From positions 1 to 54,117 of the IMG/VR virus record IMGVR_UViG_3300003322_000405: a stretch of 54,117 nucleotides of DNA. One strand, 5' to 3'. Below, piece by piece: positions 37,645 through 44,695 of this stretch. Each line of letters begins with the position of its first letter. Position 1 is the first letter of the stretch. The notes under the pieces are model-generated. The model was not told where the DNA came from, did no database searches, and saw only the letters and a program-made list of their open reading frames with translations. The position numbers and the translations under genes were made by a program. Source of the DNA: a virus.

Positions 37645-37865
37645 GAACCGGTTGGCTATGTCCCAAATGCGGCAGTGCCCATGCGCCTGACGTTGAAACA
37701 TGTCCGCAAGTCTTGCCGATGCTGCCTGTGCCGGCAATCATTCCTTCACCATTGCGGGTAGATTGCGGCTGTCCCAACAATCACGTTTGCATGAATGTTG
37801 CGTGTCCACGTCGGATTACTATCACCTGCGTATCGAACACCACGGGACCCGCTCACAATGGATGA
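37641..37865 (+). CDS. Small Cys-rich protein, 74 aa
   Basis: WLCPKCGSAHAPDVETCPQ in the first half and CGCPNNHVCMNVACP in the second: eight or more Cys suggest a zinc ribbon plus a second metal or disulphide site. Overlaps both neighbours. Function unknown. Confidence 0.5.
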   Translation: MRTGWLCPKCGSAHAPDVETCPQVLPMLPVPAIIPSPLRVDCGCPNNHVCMNVACPRRITITCVSNTTGPAHNG

Positions 37866-38058
37866 GCGGGTCCGCGATCGCACCAATCTCGGCGACATGC
37901 TCCGCTGCTACATGGCGATGGAGCAACGCTCAATGCGACAGGTAGCGCCGGAGATCGGTATCAGCCATCCAACGTTGCATCGAGTCTGCTCCGGTTACGC
38001 GCTGGATGCGGATACGCTGCTCAAGATAATCAATTGGATGATGCAGGTGCGCCGATGA
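37858..38058 (+). CDS. HTH regulator of the late-early region, 66 aa
   Basis: MAMEQRSMRQVAPEIGISHP then TLHRVCSGYALDADTLLKII: a Cro/CI-type HTH of XRE class at about residues 25-45. It could act as a second regulator of the rightward unit. ATG 37858 overlaps the previous stop by 8 bases. Confidence 0.65.
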   Translation: MDERVRDRTNLGDMLRCYMAMEQRSMRQVAPEIGISHPTLHRVCSGYALDADTLLKIINWMMQVRR

Positions 38059-38342
38059 CATGGTCTTTGCTGAACGCAATGGTTGCCAAGCGGGTCGAGG
38101 AACTGCTCACGCAGGAGCCCGTACGGCAGGATCTGAGAGACGACGAGCGCATGATGCCTCGGGATGAGGCCCTGCGCATTATCCACGCGACGCTGTGGGC
38201 CTACAGCAGCCGTGGTGGAGACTTTTCAGGGTGCTACGCCTTGTCGGCATTGGCCGATGCTCTGAAGGATCGGCTGCCGGTTCTGGAGCATTTGAATACG
38301 TGGCAACAAGACAGCGCAACTTGTAGTACGGAGCAAAAATGA
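38055..38342 (+). CDS. Hypothetical protein, 95 aa
   Basis: LNAMVAKRVEELLTQEPVRQ; MMPRDEALRIIHATLWAYSS. Helical, soluble. ATGA overlap at both ends. No family recognised. Confidence 0.5.
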   Translation: MTWSLLNAMVAKRVEELLTQEPVRQDLRDDERMMPRDEALRIIHATLWAYSSRGGDFSGCYALSALADALKDRLPVLEHLNTWQQDSATCSTEQK

Positions 38343-39019
38343 GCCCAGAAGAAATTGAAGCTCTGGCGAATCGCATCGACCATGAGGAGCTGTGGCGGGT
38401 CTCACCTCTTGAGACTGACAAACTTACTCCCGAGCAGCAGGACCGGATGTGGGCTGGCGTCTTTCTGCGTCGCCATGCGAATGCTCGCCTTGAGGTTCTC
38501 CGTGAACTTCAGAAGGGCCGCGAATACATCCGCGGATTCAAGCTGGAACGGGCAGACGACCTAAGCACTGATCGCCGAGGCTGTGGTACCAACGAATGGC
38601 ATCGAGCGCTGAACGGTGAGGGGATCGACGATCAGGCACCGCATTGGATGTACACGGCGAAAATGATCAGCGATGAAGTGCCTCGCATGATCTTGCTGTT
38701 CGAGTACGAGCGCACGGGCCGGCTCGGCAGTAGCTACAAGATGTGCGGCCACGATCCGCGCCCAGCCACTCTCCTGCCGGACAACCATCTTTATTGTGCG
38801 CTTGGGAAGCAATGCCGGAAGTGCCCCTTCCTGGCGCGTATCGAAGCCAATGAGCGGATGACGCCCGAGGCAAAGGACGAAGCCAAGGCATGGACGTGCG
38901 CCACTCACGTGCTGTTAGAGCGCAAGCCAGAGGACTACATGGAGACCATTCTGCGCGATAAGAGCGATGACGCCTTCGAATCGCGACTAGTGGCAAGTTT
39001 CGCGGCAGAGCTGAAGTAA
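38339..39019 (+). CDS. Hypothetical protein with Cys cluster, 226 aa
   Basis: The largest gene of the 8-kb small-gene block. The C-terminal half has KMCGHDPRPATLLPDNHLYC followed by ALGKQCRKCPFL and later WTCATHV, a Cys/His cluster able to bind zinc or an iron-sulphur cluster. The N-terminal half is helical (EALANRIDHEELWRVSPLET). Function unknown. Confidence 0.55.
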   Translation: MSPEEIEALANRIDHEELWRVSPLETDKLTPEQQDRMWAGVFLRRHANARLEVLRELQKGREYIRGFKLERADDLSTDRRGCGTNEWHRALNGEGIDDQAPHWMYTAKMISDEVPRMILLFEYERTGRLGSSYKMCGHDPRPATLLPDNHLYCALGKQCRKCPFLARIEANERMTPEAKDEAKAWTCATHVLLERKPEDYMETILRDKSDDAFESRLVASFAAELK

Positions 39020-39040
39020 CCGTGACTCCGAGTATCAACA

Positions 39041-39373
39041 ATGGCTGAACGCATCAAAATAAAGATTACCGACCCTGGGCATCTGATGGATTTCGGCGAG
39101 TGGCTCGGCTACGCGAAAGCCCTGCAGGTTCTGGAGAAAGTAGCGTTGGCTGACAAGCTGCCAGGGTTCAATCTCGCCAAAGCGAAGATTGAGGTGTTGG
39201 AGGCGCGCCAGCGGGCCGAGAACGCCGGAAAAAATCTGCGCTTAGCCTTCAAGGCGGGGCACGACCTTGAGGCGTCTAACGTCTTCTGGCAAGGCGGGGA
39301 TTACATCGAGATCGAGCCCGTCGATACCACGGTACCTCCTGACCCCACGACTCAACCTACGGAGTCCAAATGA
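39041..39373 (+). CDS. Hypothetical protein, 110 aa
   Basis: RIKIKITDPGHLMDFGEWLG; YAKALQVLEKVALADKLPGF. Soluble, mixed fold, with a Pro/Thr-rich tail. The start is 21 bases after the upstream stop; ATGA overlap downstream. Confidence 0.5.
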   Translation: MAERIKIKITDPGHLMDFGEWLGYAKALQVLEKVALADKLPGFNLAKAKIEVLEARQRAENAGKNLRLAFKAGHDLEASNVFWQGGDYIEIEPVDTTVPPDPTTQPTESK

Positions 39374-39522
39374 AACCTGAGCGACCGAAAGTTGTAGACC
39401 TCGGCAAGCGCCGTTACCGCAACATGGTGCTGAACGCCTTCGACAAGCTCGAACGCGCCGACCAGCGGGAGAAGCGAATCGCTAAATCCGAGGTGGAACG
39501 GGAGTCTCGAAAAAGATGGTAA
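39370..39522 (+). CDS. Small basic helical protein, 50 aa
   Basis: VVDLGKRRYRNMVLNAFDKL then ERADQREKRIAKSEVERESR. Very basic and helical, possibly nucleic-acid binding. ATGA overlap with the upstream gene. Last gene before an internal promoter-like region. Confidence 0.45.
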   Translation: MKPERPKVVDLGKRRYRNMVLNAFDKLERADQREKRIAKSEVERESRKRW

Positions 39523-39528
39523 TAGGAC

Positions 39529-39566
39529 TTGACGACCTATAGGTCTCTGTGGCCTAATATAGCCAC
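39529..39566 (+). promoter_or_regulatory. Internal control region: promoter-like boxes and two inverted repeats
   Basis: TTGACG (39529-39534) and TAATAT (39555-39560) are 20 bases apart, longer than the usual spacing. Between them lies GACCTATAGGTC (39534-39545), a perfect palindrome, and the -10 box is inside GTGGC-N8-GCCAC (39549-39566). This is the only sizeable spacer in the small-gene block and may be an operator-promoter for the last third of the unit. Confidence 0.4.
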
Positions 39567-39583
39567 TGACACGGGAGACTCAC

Positions 39584-39883
39584 ATGGCGAACATCAAGTA
39601 CTTTGCAGAGTGTGGCGGCCAGGCGGTAGAGCTGAAGAACGTCGGCCACTATGGCAACGGCACGAAGGCGAAGGACTTCCGGGGCACCTGCCCGGCCTGC
39701 GGTCAGAAGCATGACGCCAACCGCATGATTGAGTACAAGGCGTTCGCCAGCAAGCACGAGTGCGATGCCCGCTGCACTCACGCCACAGGCCGCGTAATGA
39801 AGTGCGAGTGCTCCTGCGGTGGAAAGAACCACGGCCGGGGCGACGTGTCGGTGAAGATTGTTGCGGTGGAGGTGGCGGCTTGA
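39584..39883 (+). CDS. Cys/His-rich protein, 99 aa
   Basis: FAECGGQAVELKNVGHYGNG; GTCPACGQKHDANRMIEYKA; HECDARCTHATGRVMKCECS plus CGGKNHGRG: at least nine Cys in zinc-finger-like spacing. GGGAG precedes the ATG. First gene after the internal control region and followed by an HTH gene, so it may be a regulator partner. Function unknown. Confidence 0.6.
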   Translation: MANIKYFAECGGQAVELKNVGHYGNGTKAKDFRGTCPACGQKHDANRMIEYKAFASKHECDARCTHATGRVMKCECSCGGKNHGRGDVSVKIVAVEVAA

Positions 39884-40062
39884 CCGCCGCCCAGCTCCAG
39901 CGGTTGCTGGACCAAGCAGGCAAGAGTCAACGAGGCATGGCAAAGGAAATTGGCATCAGCGAGCGGAACATGCGGCGATACGTGGCCGGTGAGCTACCTA
40001 TACCGCGCGTGGTTGAGCTGGCTGTCCGGTGTCTGACCGAACATGGGAGGCAGGCGAAATGA
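39880..40062 (+). CDS. XRE-type HTH protein with TTG start, 60 aa
   Basis: LQRLLDQAGKSQRGMAKEIG then ISERNMRRYVAGELPIP is a standard Cro/CI HTH. The TTG at 39880 overlaps the previous stop (TTGA) and has a strong GGAGGTG ribosome site, so it is the likely start. It could bind the palindromes at 39534-39566. Confidence 0.7.
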   Translation: MTAAQLQRLLDQAGKSQRGMAKEIGISERNMRRYVAGELPIPRVVELAVRCLTEHGRQAK

Positions 40063-40289
40063 GCATGCTTGATCTAGCAGCGGCGGCTAGCACCCTGGCT
40101 GAAGGCTGGTTTCAGCGGAATCACCCCGACAGCCCTGGTATCACCATCTCTGATGACGAGATGATTGCGGCAGCCTACGAAGTGCGCGCTGAGCTGGCCG
40201 CCGATGACGATCCAACACCATGGTGCTCACGCTGTGGCGCTCGCCGGCAGGCGGATTGTCATTGCGGCCCGATCGATCCGATGGACTAG
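40059..40289 (+). CDS. Small protein with zinc ribbon, 76 aa
   Basis: Helical N-terminus (DLAAAASTLAEGWFQRNHPD) and C-terminal WCSRCGARRQADCHCG with CxxC and CxC pairs. ATGA overlap upstream. Function unknown. Confidence 0.55.
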   Translation: MSMLDLAAAASTLAEGWFQRNHPDSPGITISDDEMIAAAYEVRAELAADDDPTPWCSRCGARRQADCHCGPIDPMD

Positions 40290-40311
40290 AAGTCAACCAA
40301 GGGGCGAAGCC

Positions 40312-40461
40312 ATGAGCAAAGAAGTCGAGGAATTGATTGCTGCTGCGCGAAGGCTTTGCGAGCAGGTGGCGAACGAAGTACCGGGCGCGCATCAATGGCC
40401 GGCAGTGATAGAACTTCGAGGGGCTGCTGCTAGAGCTGAGAAAGCCGCTGACCAACTATGA
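40312..40461 (+). CDS. Small helical protein, 49 aa
   Basis: KEVEELIAAARRLCEQVANE then VPGAHQWPAVIELRGAAARA. ATGA overlap with the next gene. No family recognised. Confidence 0.5.
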   Translation: MSKEVEELIAAARRLCEQVANEVPGAHQWPAVIELRGAAARAEKAADQL

Positions 40462-40727
40462 CAACCTCTGATGAACAGCGAAAACTGATTGACGATCTTG
40501 CTGAGTCAGTGAGCCGGTTGTGTCATCAAGTTATCGCTAGGCGCTTGGGGCAATTCTTCGAAGTGATCGGCGAGGAAGTCTCCAAAGACTCTGGATCTCT
40601 AGCCAGACTGATCGACGCATGCAACCGCGAGCCCGGCGAATCACTCGTAGACTGGGAAGCGAAAGTGAAGTCGGTCAGGGATTCGATCAGAGGCACAGTT
40701 CAACCATCTTCGAACCCGGCGGAGTGA
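40458..40727 (+). CDS. Hypothetical helical protein, 89 aa
   Basis: KLIDDLAESVSRLCHQVIAR; LIDACNREPGESLVDWEAKV. Soluble and helical. Overlaps both neighbours by 4 bases. No family recognised. Confidence 0.5.
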   Translation: MTTSDEQRKLIDDLAESVSRLCHQVIARRLGQFFEVIGEEVSKDSGSLARLIDACNREPGESLVDWEAKVKSVRDSIRGTVQPSSNPAE

Positions 40728-40984
40728 ATGCCCCTATGGGGACTACGAGGGAGCCAGTCGTGATTGAGGCAAAAGCCAACGCTGGCGAAAGCTCCGCACA
40801 AGAAATTCGTGAACGAGCTGCCCGTGAGAGGGTGGCTTTCGAGTCTTGGTTCAAACGTGCGCACTGGCATACGACGGCACCGCTGCCCCGGCAGGTAGGG
40901 GCCGAATCCAAGTATGAGTTGGGGTTCATGCAGATGATGTGGCTCGGTTGGTATGCACGATCAGTACAACGAGATAACTCATGA
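40724..40984 (+). CDS. Small phage protein of the W-x-AR type, 86 aa
   Basis: RVAFESWFKRAHWHTTAPLP then YELGFMQMMWLGWYARSVQR resembles the common small phage proteins with an FExWF and a WxGWxAR motif. GTG at 40724 overlaps the previous stop; an ATG 12 bases on is an alternative. Function unknown. Confidence 0.55.
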   Translation: MNAPMGTTREPVVIEAKANAGESSAQEIRERAARERVAFESWFKRAHWHTTAPLPRQVGAESKYELGFMQMMWLGWYARSVQRDNS

Positions 40985-41184
40985 TATCGCATTCAGCCTC
41001 AAAGCCCCGCCCCTGCCCTCACGGCCTCGTGTGGCTCGTGGACGGTCAGGTATGTCTGTGCGAGCAGAAGCGATTCGTAGCCTATTACGACCACGATATT
41101 GTGTGTAGCTCGGATAGGACCAAGCCAATGGGATCATCCGGCTGTGGCTGTCTGCGTCGATTACGCGAGGGCCTTTCCTCATGA
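40981..41184 (+). CDS. Small Cys-containing protein, 67 aa
   Basis: PCPHGLVWLVDGQVCLCEQK and later GCGCLRRLR: several Cys, possible metal site. ATGA overlaps at both ends. Confidence 0.45.
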   Translation: MISHSASKPRPCPHGLVWLVDGQVCLCEQKRFVAYYDHDIVCSSDRTKPMGSSGCGCLRRLREGLSS

Positions 41185-41474
41185 CAAATCTCGAAGTATT
41201 GAATGACCGACTCGGCATCATCAAACAGACCCCGCGGCAAGCTAGCGTCGATGATGTGGAATGGCTGTGCGAAGAAGTGGAGCGGCTGCGGGCGGAAGTC
41301 GAGGAACTTAGGCACGACAACGAGCGGTTCTATCAGGCGAATGTCGGCTTGGTCAACGAACTAGCCGATGGAGGCTCTCACGAACCGTGTCCGAGTCCGC
41401 CCTGCGGGTGCTGGGACGCGCCGCCTGGCACGCATCTGCCTACATGCCCAACGGTACGCGAAAAGAGTCGATGA
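41181..41474 (+). CDS. Coiled-coil protein with Cys-rich tail, 97 aa
   Basis: Central coiled coil VEWLCEEVERLRAEVEELRH and a C-terminal PCPSPPCGCWDAPPGTHLPT CP-type tail. ATGA overlaps at both ends. Function unknown. Confidence 0.5.
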   Translation: MTNLEVLNDRLGIIKQTPRQASVDDVEWLCEEVERLRAEVEELRHDNERFYQANVGLVNELADGGSHEPCPSPPCGCWDAPPGTHLPTCPTVREKSR

Positions 41475-41626
41475 GGAAGTCTCCCCCAAAACCACCGTGT
41501 CCAAGCTGTCGAGGTTCCGGCTATCTCGGTGACCGGCTCAAGGGTACGCGCTTCGTCTGCACCAACTGCGACGGGCACGGGCTAAAAGGTGTTGCGCCGG
41601 TGTACCAAACGATTCGGAATCGGTGA
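41471..41626 (+). CDS. DnaJ-type zinc-finger protein, 51 aa
   Basis: PPCPSCRGSGYLGDRLKGTR then FVCTNCDGHGLKG: two CxxCxGxG repeats, exactly the DnaJ Cys-rich type motif, with no J domain. It may bind a protein partner or tune a host chaperone. ATGA overlap upstream. Confidence 0.65.
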   Translation: MRKSPPKPPCPSCRGSGYLGDRLKGTRFVCTNCDGHGLKGVAPVYQTIRNR

Positions 41627-41635
41627 GGTGAGCCA

Positions 41636-41860
41636 ATGACTGTTCCCATTCGCCAGCCCCAGTCGCCGCCCCGTTTCTTTCTGGATGCACCGAAGCAACC
41701 GAAAGGCGAATGCTACGTTCTGAATCGAGACTACATGGAGCTGGACCAGTACTGCATGCACCTACTGGCACACGTCAAAGGGCTGGAGGCCGAATTGAGG
41801 ATGGTTGCCGCTGCTGGTGGACACGCATACCGAGAGCTGGCAGATAGGACTTCCTCATAG
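41636..41860 (+). CDS. Hypothetical protein, 74 aa
   Basis: PRFFLDAPKQPKGECYVLNR; YMELDQYCMHLLAHVKGLEA. Helical second half. Start nine bases after the upstream stop. No family recognised. Confidence 0.5.
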   Translation: MTVPIRQPQSPPRFFLDAPKQPKGECYVLNRDYMELDQYCMHLLAHVKGLEAELRMVAAAGGHAYRELADRTSS

Positions 41861-41863
41861 CGT

Positions 41864-42040
41864 ATGACTGACTCGGAAAAGAAAGTGTGGATGGACCGAA
41901 TCATCTACTACGCCGATGGAAGGAAAGAGATTCAACGCGAGCTCGTTCCGGAATCGTGGTGCAAACATGATGACGGCAAGTGTCACCAAGACGATCCCTG
42001 TAGAAACTGTCCTCGTTATCCGGCCGCGACTAGCGTATGA
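41864..42040 (+). CDS. Small Cys/His-rich protein, 58 aa
   Basis: WCKHDDGKCHQDDPCRNCPR follows a helical start (KKVWMDRIIYYADGRKEIQR). Four Cys and two His suggest a zinc site. The TGA overlaps a following ATG (ATGA). Confidence 0.5.
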   Translation: MTDSEKKVWMDRIIYYADGRKEIQRELVPESWCKHDDGKCHQDDPCRNCPRYPAATSV

Positions 42041-42231
42041 AAACATTGAAGCTTCACTGTTCGGATACGGGTTTGCGTATGCCTGCTGGCACCGTGTCAC
42101 GTTCCCGCATCTCACGAGCTGCGATCTGCGCACTGGATGCAATGGAGCGCACTTCGTATTCGATTGGAAGTCTCTCTAGCGTAGGAACATCCTCCCGTGG
42201 CACCTCAGCGCGGGACCCTGGAGCCTCCTAA
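42037..42231 (+). CDS. Uncertain small gene, 64 aa
   Basis: Starts at an ATGA overlap, in line with the rest of the unit, but its composition (Ser/Arg/Thr-rich) is not convincing. An alternative frame ending at 42179 (LAYENIEASLFGYGFAYACW) reads more like a protein but lacks a good start. One of the two may be real. Confidence 0.3.
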   Translation: MKTLKLHCSDTGLRMPAGTVSRSRISRAAICALDAMERTSYSIGSLSSVGTSSRGTSARDPGAS

Positions 42232-42261
42232 AGTTCGGCGAAAGGGCGGATACTGGGGTTG

Positions 42262-42498
42262 ATGCCAACAGGCCCGACACACCAGCAACTGATGGCCGAG
42301 ATCGCCAAGGCGATCCGCAACCGTGATAAATGGGCGCTCAAAGCCGACGCCCTTTTGGACCAGGGGAAAACAGACGAGGCCCGCGAGATGCTGTCCCGGG
42401 CTGAGTACTGGGAGCTCGAGCGGAAGTCGCTGGAGAAGAAGCGGCGGATCCGGAGGGAGACCTCGCCTCGGCCTCGCACCGGTCGGCGTAAGCCCTGA
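42262..42498 (+). CDS. Helical basic protein, last gene of the rightward unit, 78 aa
   Basis: THQQLMAEIAKAIRNRDKWA; LKADALLDQGKTDEAREMLS; ELERKSLEKKRRIRRETSPR: helical hairpin with a basic tail. Its 3' end overlaps the 3' end of the convergent minus-strand gene. Function unknown. Confidence 0.55.
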   Translation: MPTGPTHQQLMAEIAKAIRNRDKWALKADALLDQGKTDEAREMLSRAEYWELERKSLEKKRRIRRETSPRPRTGRRKP

Positions 42499-42631
42499 AG
42501 CGCTCGACCTCATTCAGAGCCTGCGGGTAGATGGTGGTGCTCTTCTGGCGCTCTGCCTGCTCTGCCAGGTGATAGGCAAAGCCGCGGCAGGCCCGGGCGA
42601 TCTCTTTCCAGTCGGCGGAATCGAAGCTCAT
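42338..42631 (-). CDS. Last gene of the leftward late unit, 97 aa
   Basis: SFDSADWKEIARACRGFAYH; LAEQAERQKSTTIYPQALNE; FRAYADRCEAEARSP form a convincing helical protein for the first 55 residues. The rest is antisense to the convergent gene and looks low-complexity. Function unknown. The gap 42632-42702 upstream holds no gene. Confidence 0.5.
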   Translation of the reverse strand: MSFDSADWKEIARACRGFAYHLAEQAERQKSTTIYPQALNEVERFRAYADRCEAEARSPSGSAASSPATSARAPSTQPGTASRGPRLFSPGPKGRRL

Positions 42632-42702
42632 CCGGTGAGCATGCCTCGAGCCGCCGCGCCCTCAGCAAATGGAACATGCGAGGACTGGATGGGAAGGCGG
42701 CA

Positions 42703-42993
42703 TCACCCCGTCTTTTCGATGACCCCCGACTCGATGACATCCCATGCCTCCTGCGCCATTCGCGCAGGCCTCCCAGGTTGGAATTCCTTGTCGCCAGTGA
42801 TCGATCGAACGACGTCGATCGCGTGGGGACGGTTGGCAAAGGCCCCGGTGATATGCGCACCGGGCGTGCCGTCGATCCAGTTCAGGATGATATACACCTT
42901 CGCAGGCGGAGGCTTCGGAGGGGATGGTGCCGCAGCGAGCAGTTCCGCCTTTCGCTTCGTCCTCGGGTCGTGGATAGCAACATGGCGCGCCAT
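42703..42993 (-). CDS. Hypothetical protein after the lysis cassette, 96 aa
   Basis: MARHVAIHDPRTKRKAELLA, Pro-rich linker, then KVYIILNWIDGTPGAHITGA and SITGDKEFQPGRPARMAQEA. The start shares a base with the previous stop (TGATG). No family recognised. Confidence 0.5.
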   Translation of the reverse strand: MARHVAIHDPRTKRKAELLAAAPSPPKPPPAKVYIILNWIDGTPGAHITGAFANRPHAIDVVRSITGDKEFQPGRPARMAQEAWDVIESGVIEKTG

Positions 42994-43157
42994 CAGTGAA
43001 CCGCCGGATGAATGGATACGCCACCGAGCATGAGGGACAACAGCCACAGAAACAGGCCCACCCAACCCCAGCCAATGGGACGGGAAGCCGGAGCGGACAT
43101 TCCCAAGGCAGCGACAATGAAGCAGACGAGCGCCAGAATCTGCAGAATGAGAATCAT
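42993..43157 (-). CDS. Two-span membrane protein, 54 aa
   Basis: ILILQILALVCFIVAALGMS and IGWGWVGLFLWLLSLMLGGV are two membrane spans with little else. It directly follows the spanin gene, so it may be an additional holin or antiholin. TGATG junction with the next gene. Confidence 0.55.
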   Translation of the reverse strand: MILILQILALVCFIVAALGMSAPASRPIGWGWVGLFLWLLSLMLGGVSIHPAVH

Positions 43158-43160
43158 GGC

Positions 43161-43637
43161 TTACCTCTTCGAACAAACATTGGTGATGTAGTGCTGCAAT
43201 TCTCGGACCTGAGCGTCAGCGTCGCGCCCTACTTCCTGCAATTGCGGTCCGTAGGGTTCTGTTTGCACAGGATCGCTGTTATCCGTGCTTGGTAGTTCGG
43301 TTTCATCACCGCGGACTGATCCGGTGGCACTGGCGGCTCGCACTTCACGGCCTGGTGGACACACCCTCCCAAGATGAACAGGGCGCTCGATAGGGCGAGA
43401 TATCGCATCGTGGAAGTCATGGGCCTCCTGAAAGACGGTCGTAGTGCCTTGGGCCTTTAAATCGCGGTTGTGGGCTTCCTGCTCGTCGGCCAGAGCTTGC
43501 TGCTCGGCTCGGCAGGACGCGGCGCCCTGGTGGCGTTCCCAGAGAGCGAAGGTGAGAAGAAGCAGCAGCGCAAGGATGACCTCGACGAGCCACGGCGGCA
43601 GTTTGACGCGGGTCGCAATCCAGAGGATGGCGCTCAT
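43161..43637 (-). CDS. Rz-like inner-membrane spanin, 158 aa
   Basis: N-terminal signal anchor (WLVEVILALLLLLTFALWER, about residues 17-36) followed by a helical, charged periplasmic part (CRAEQQALADEQEAHNRDLK). ATG 43637 overlaps the holin-like stop. An Rz1-type lipoprotein gene lies inside it in another frame, the classic nested spanin arrangement. The pair should fuse inner and outer membranes at lysis. Confidence 0.75.
   Translation of the reverse strand: MSAILWIATRVKLPPWLVEVILALLLLLTFALWERHQGAASCRAEQQALADEQEAHNRDLKAQGTTTVFQEAHDFHDAISRPIERPVHLGRVCPPGREVRAASATGSVRGDETELPSTDNSDPVQTEPYGPQLQEVGRDADAQVRELQHYITNVCSKR
43229..43420 (-). CDS. Rz1-like outer-membrane spanin lipoprotein, 63 aa, nested in Rz
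   Basis: MRYLALSSALFILGGCVHQA has a lipoprotein signal with Cys20 (LGGC), followed by a Pro-rich segment CEPPVPPDQ, the hallmark of Rz1. Encoded wholly within the Rz-like gene in a different frame. Confidence 0.75.
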   Translation of the reverse strand: MTSTMRYLALSSALFILGGCVHQAVKCEPPVPPDQSAVMKPNYQARITAILCKQNPTDRNCRK

Positions 43638-43882
43638 GGATGCTCCGGCTTCTGGCCATCTGCGCTCATGCGAGTGCGTGAGAACCAGAATTGTAGGATG
43701 CTGGTCACGGCAGCCGTCAAAACACCCAGCATGACTTGCACGGCGTCGTGGTGCTCACCAGGCACTTTTACGTGCCCATAAAGGAACTGGGTGAACACGA
43801 AGAAGTAGCCAACGATAAAAATCACCGATAGGACGGCCTGGAAGTAGGCGGTGGCTTGGTGAGACAACAGGCGCAGATTCAT
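43634..43882 (-). CDS. Holin-like membrane protein, 82 aa
   Basis: Two membrane spans (FQAVLSVIFIVGYFFVFTQF and AVQVMLGVLTAAVTSILQFW) and a charged C-terminus (SRTRMSADGQKPEHP), the layout of two-span holins. Located between the endolysin and spanin genes with ATGA overlaps on both sides. Confidence 0.7.
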   Translation of the reverse strand: MNLRLLSHQATAYFQAVLSVIFIVGYFFVFTQFLYGHVKVPGEHHDAVQVMLGVLTAAVTSILQFWFSRTRMSADGQKPEHP

Positions 43883-44346
43883 TGAAACGCCTCGATAGCG
43901 GTTTGAACGACTCGTTGAATCCAGCCCTTGCTGAACGCTGCCCAGGTGGGCAGCTTCGACAGCATGAGAATGCGCTCGGTCGAAAGCGCTGGAACGACTG
44001 TCACGGCAATGCGCGCCAGACGTAGGGTTTCCGGCCCCATGGTGCCGTCCACCTGTGCACCGATCGCTCGCTGTAAGCCGCGGATTGCGCCTCCGACACC
44101 TGAATTCACGGCGTAGTCGAGCAGTGCGAAGCTGACTTCGTCCGGCAATTCGTCGCCGTGGATCTTCTGCCAGTAATCATCGTGATAAATCTGGGCGGCC
44201 TGCGCTTGCGTTAGGTTGCGTATATCCAGATGCGGATAAGCGCGCTGACTGATGCCGAATTGGGTGAGGCCGCCGGGGTCGGACGGATTGTCCACCAACC
44301 CGCCTTCCATCTTCAGCACATGGGCAACCGCGCGAGCAAAACTCAT
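43879..44346 (-). CDS. Endolysin, GH108-type muramidase, 155 aa
   Basis: Cuts peptidoglycan at lysis. The start FARAVAHVLKMEGGLVDNPS, DPGGLTQFGISQRAYP contains the catalytic Glu14 in the E-G-G motif of GH108 N-acetylmuramidases, followed by the peptidoglycan-binding helical part (GLQRAIGAQVDGTMGPETLR). No signal peptide, so release needs a holin. The ATG overlaps the stop of a tiny membrane gene (ATGA). Confidence 0.85.
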   Translation of the reverse strand: MSFARAVAHVLKMEGGLVDNPSDPGGLTQFGISQRAYPHLDIRNLTQAQAAQIYHDDYWQKIHGDELPDEVSFALLDYAVNSGVGGAIRGLQRAIGAQVDGTMGPETLRLARIAVTVVPALSTERILMLSKLPTWAAFSKGWIQRVVQTAIEAFQ

Positions 44347-44444
44347 TTGCGTAGCTTCCTAAACTCCGCTTTATCGCGCAGGCAATGGGCTATCAGCCCT
44401 ACCAACGTCGCGATCGAAATCAGTAGGGCCAACAGCTCTTTCAT
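44343..44444 (-). CDS. Tiny membrane protein before the endolysin, 33 aa
   Basis: MKELLALLISIATLVGLIAH then CLRDKAEFRKLRK: one membrane span and a basic tail. Both junctions are ATGA overlaps. It could be a pinholin or holin regulator; inference only. Confidence 0.5.
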   Translation of the reverse strand: MKELLALLISIATLVGLIAHCLRDKAEFRKLRK

Positions 44445-44692
44445 TCGTACAGGCTCTCTACCAGATCGAGCAGCCAATCACGATCGGCATCCGTCCAATG
44501 GGATTTCGCCAGAACGGAACACAACTGCGGCATGGATCCCGGTTTATCGTCTTTCAACGATTCAGTGACGCCAGGCCATGCAATCAATTGCCGCAACTGC
44601 GCGTCAAACTCAGGAAGACGCGCAGGATTAGTTGGCACCTTTTCAAACTGTAATATGGCCGAACGCCGTACCCAACACAAAATCCCGCCCAT
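44441..44692 (-). CDS. Hypothetical protein of the lysis region, 83 aa
   Basis: GGILCWVRRSAILQFEKVPT; ARLPEFDAQLRQLIAWPGVT; SHWTDADRDWLLDLVESLYE. Soluble, acidic C-terminus. AGGAGG overlaps the previous stop and precedes the ATG. Function unknown. Confidence 0.55.
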   Translation of the reverse strand: MGGILCWVRRSAILQFEKVPTNPARLPEFDAQLRQLIAWPGVTESLKDDKPGSMPQLCSVLAKSHWTDADRDWLLDLVESLYE

Positions 44693-44695
44693 GAC

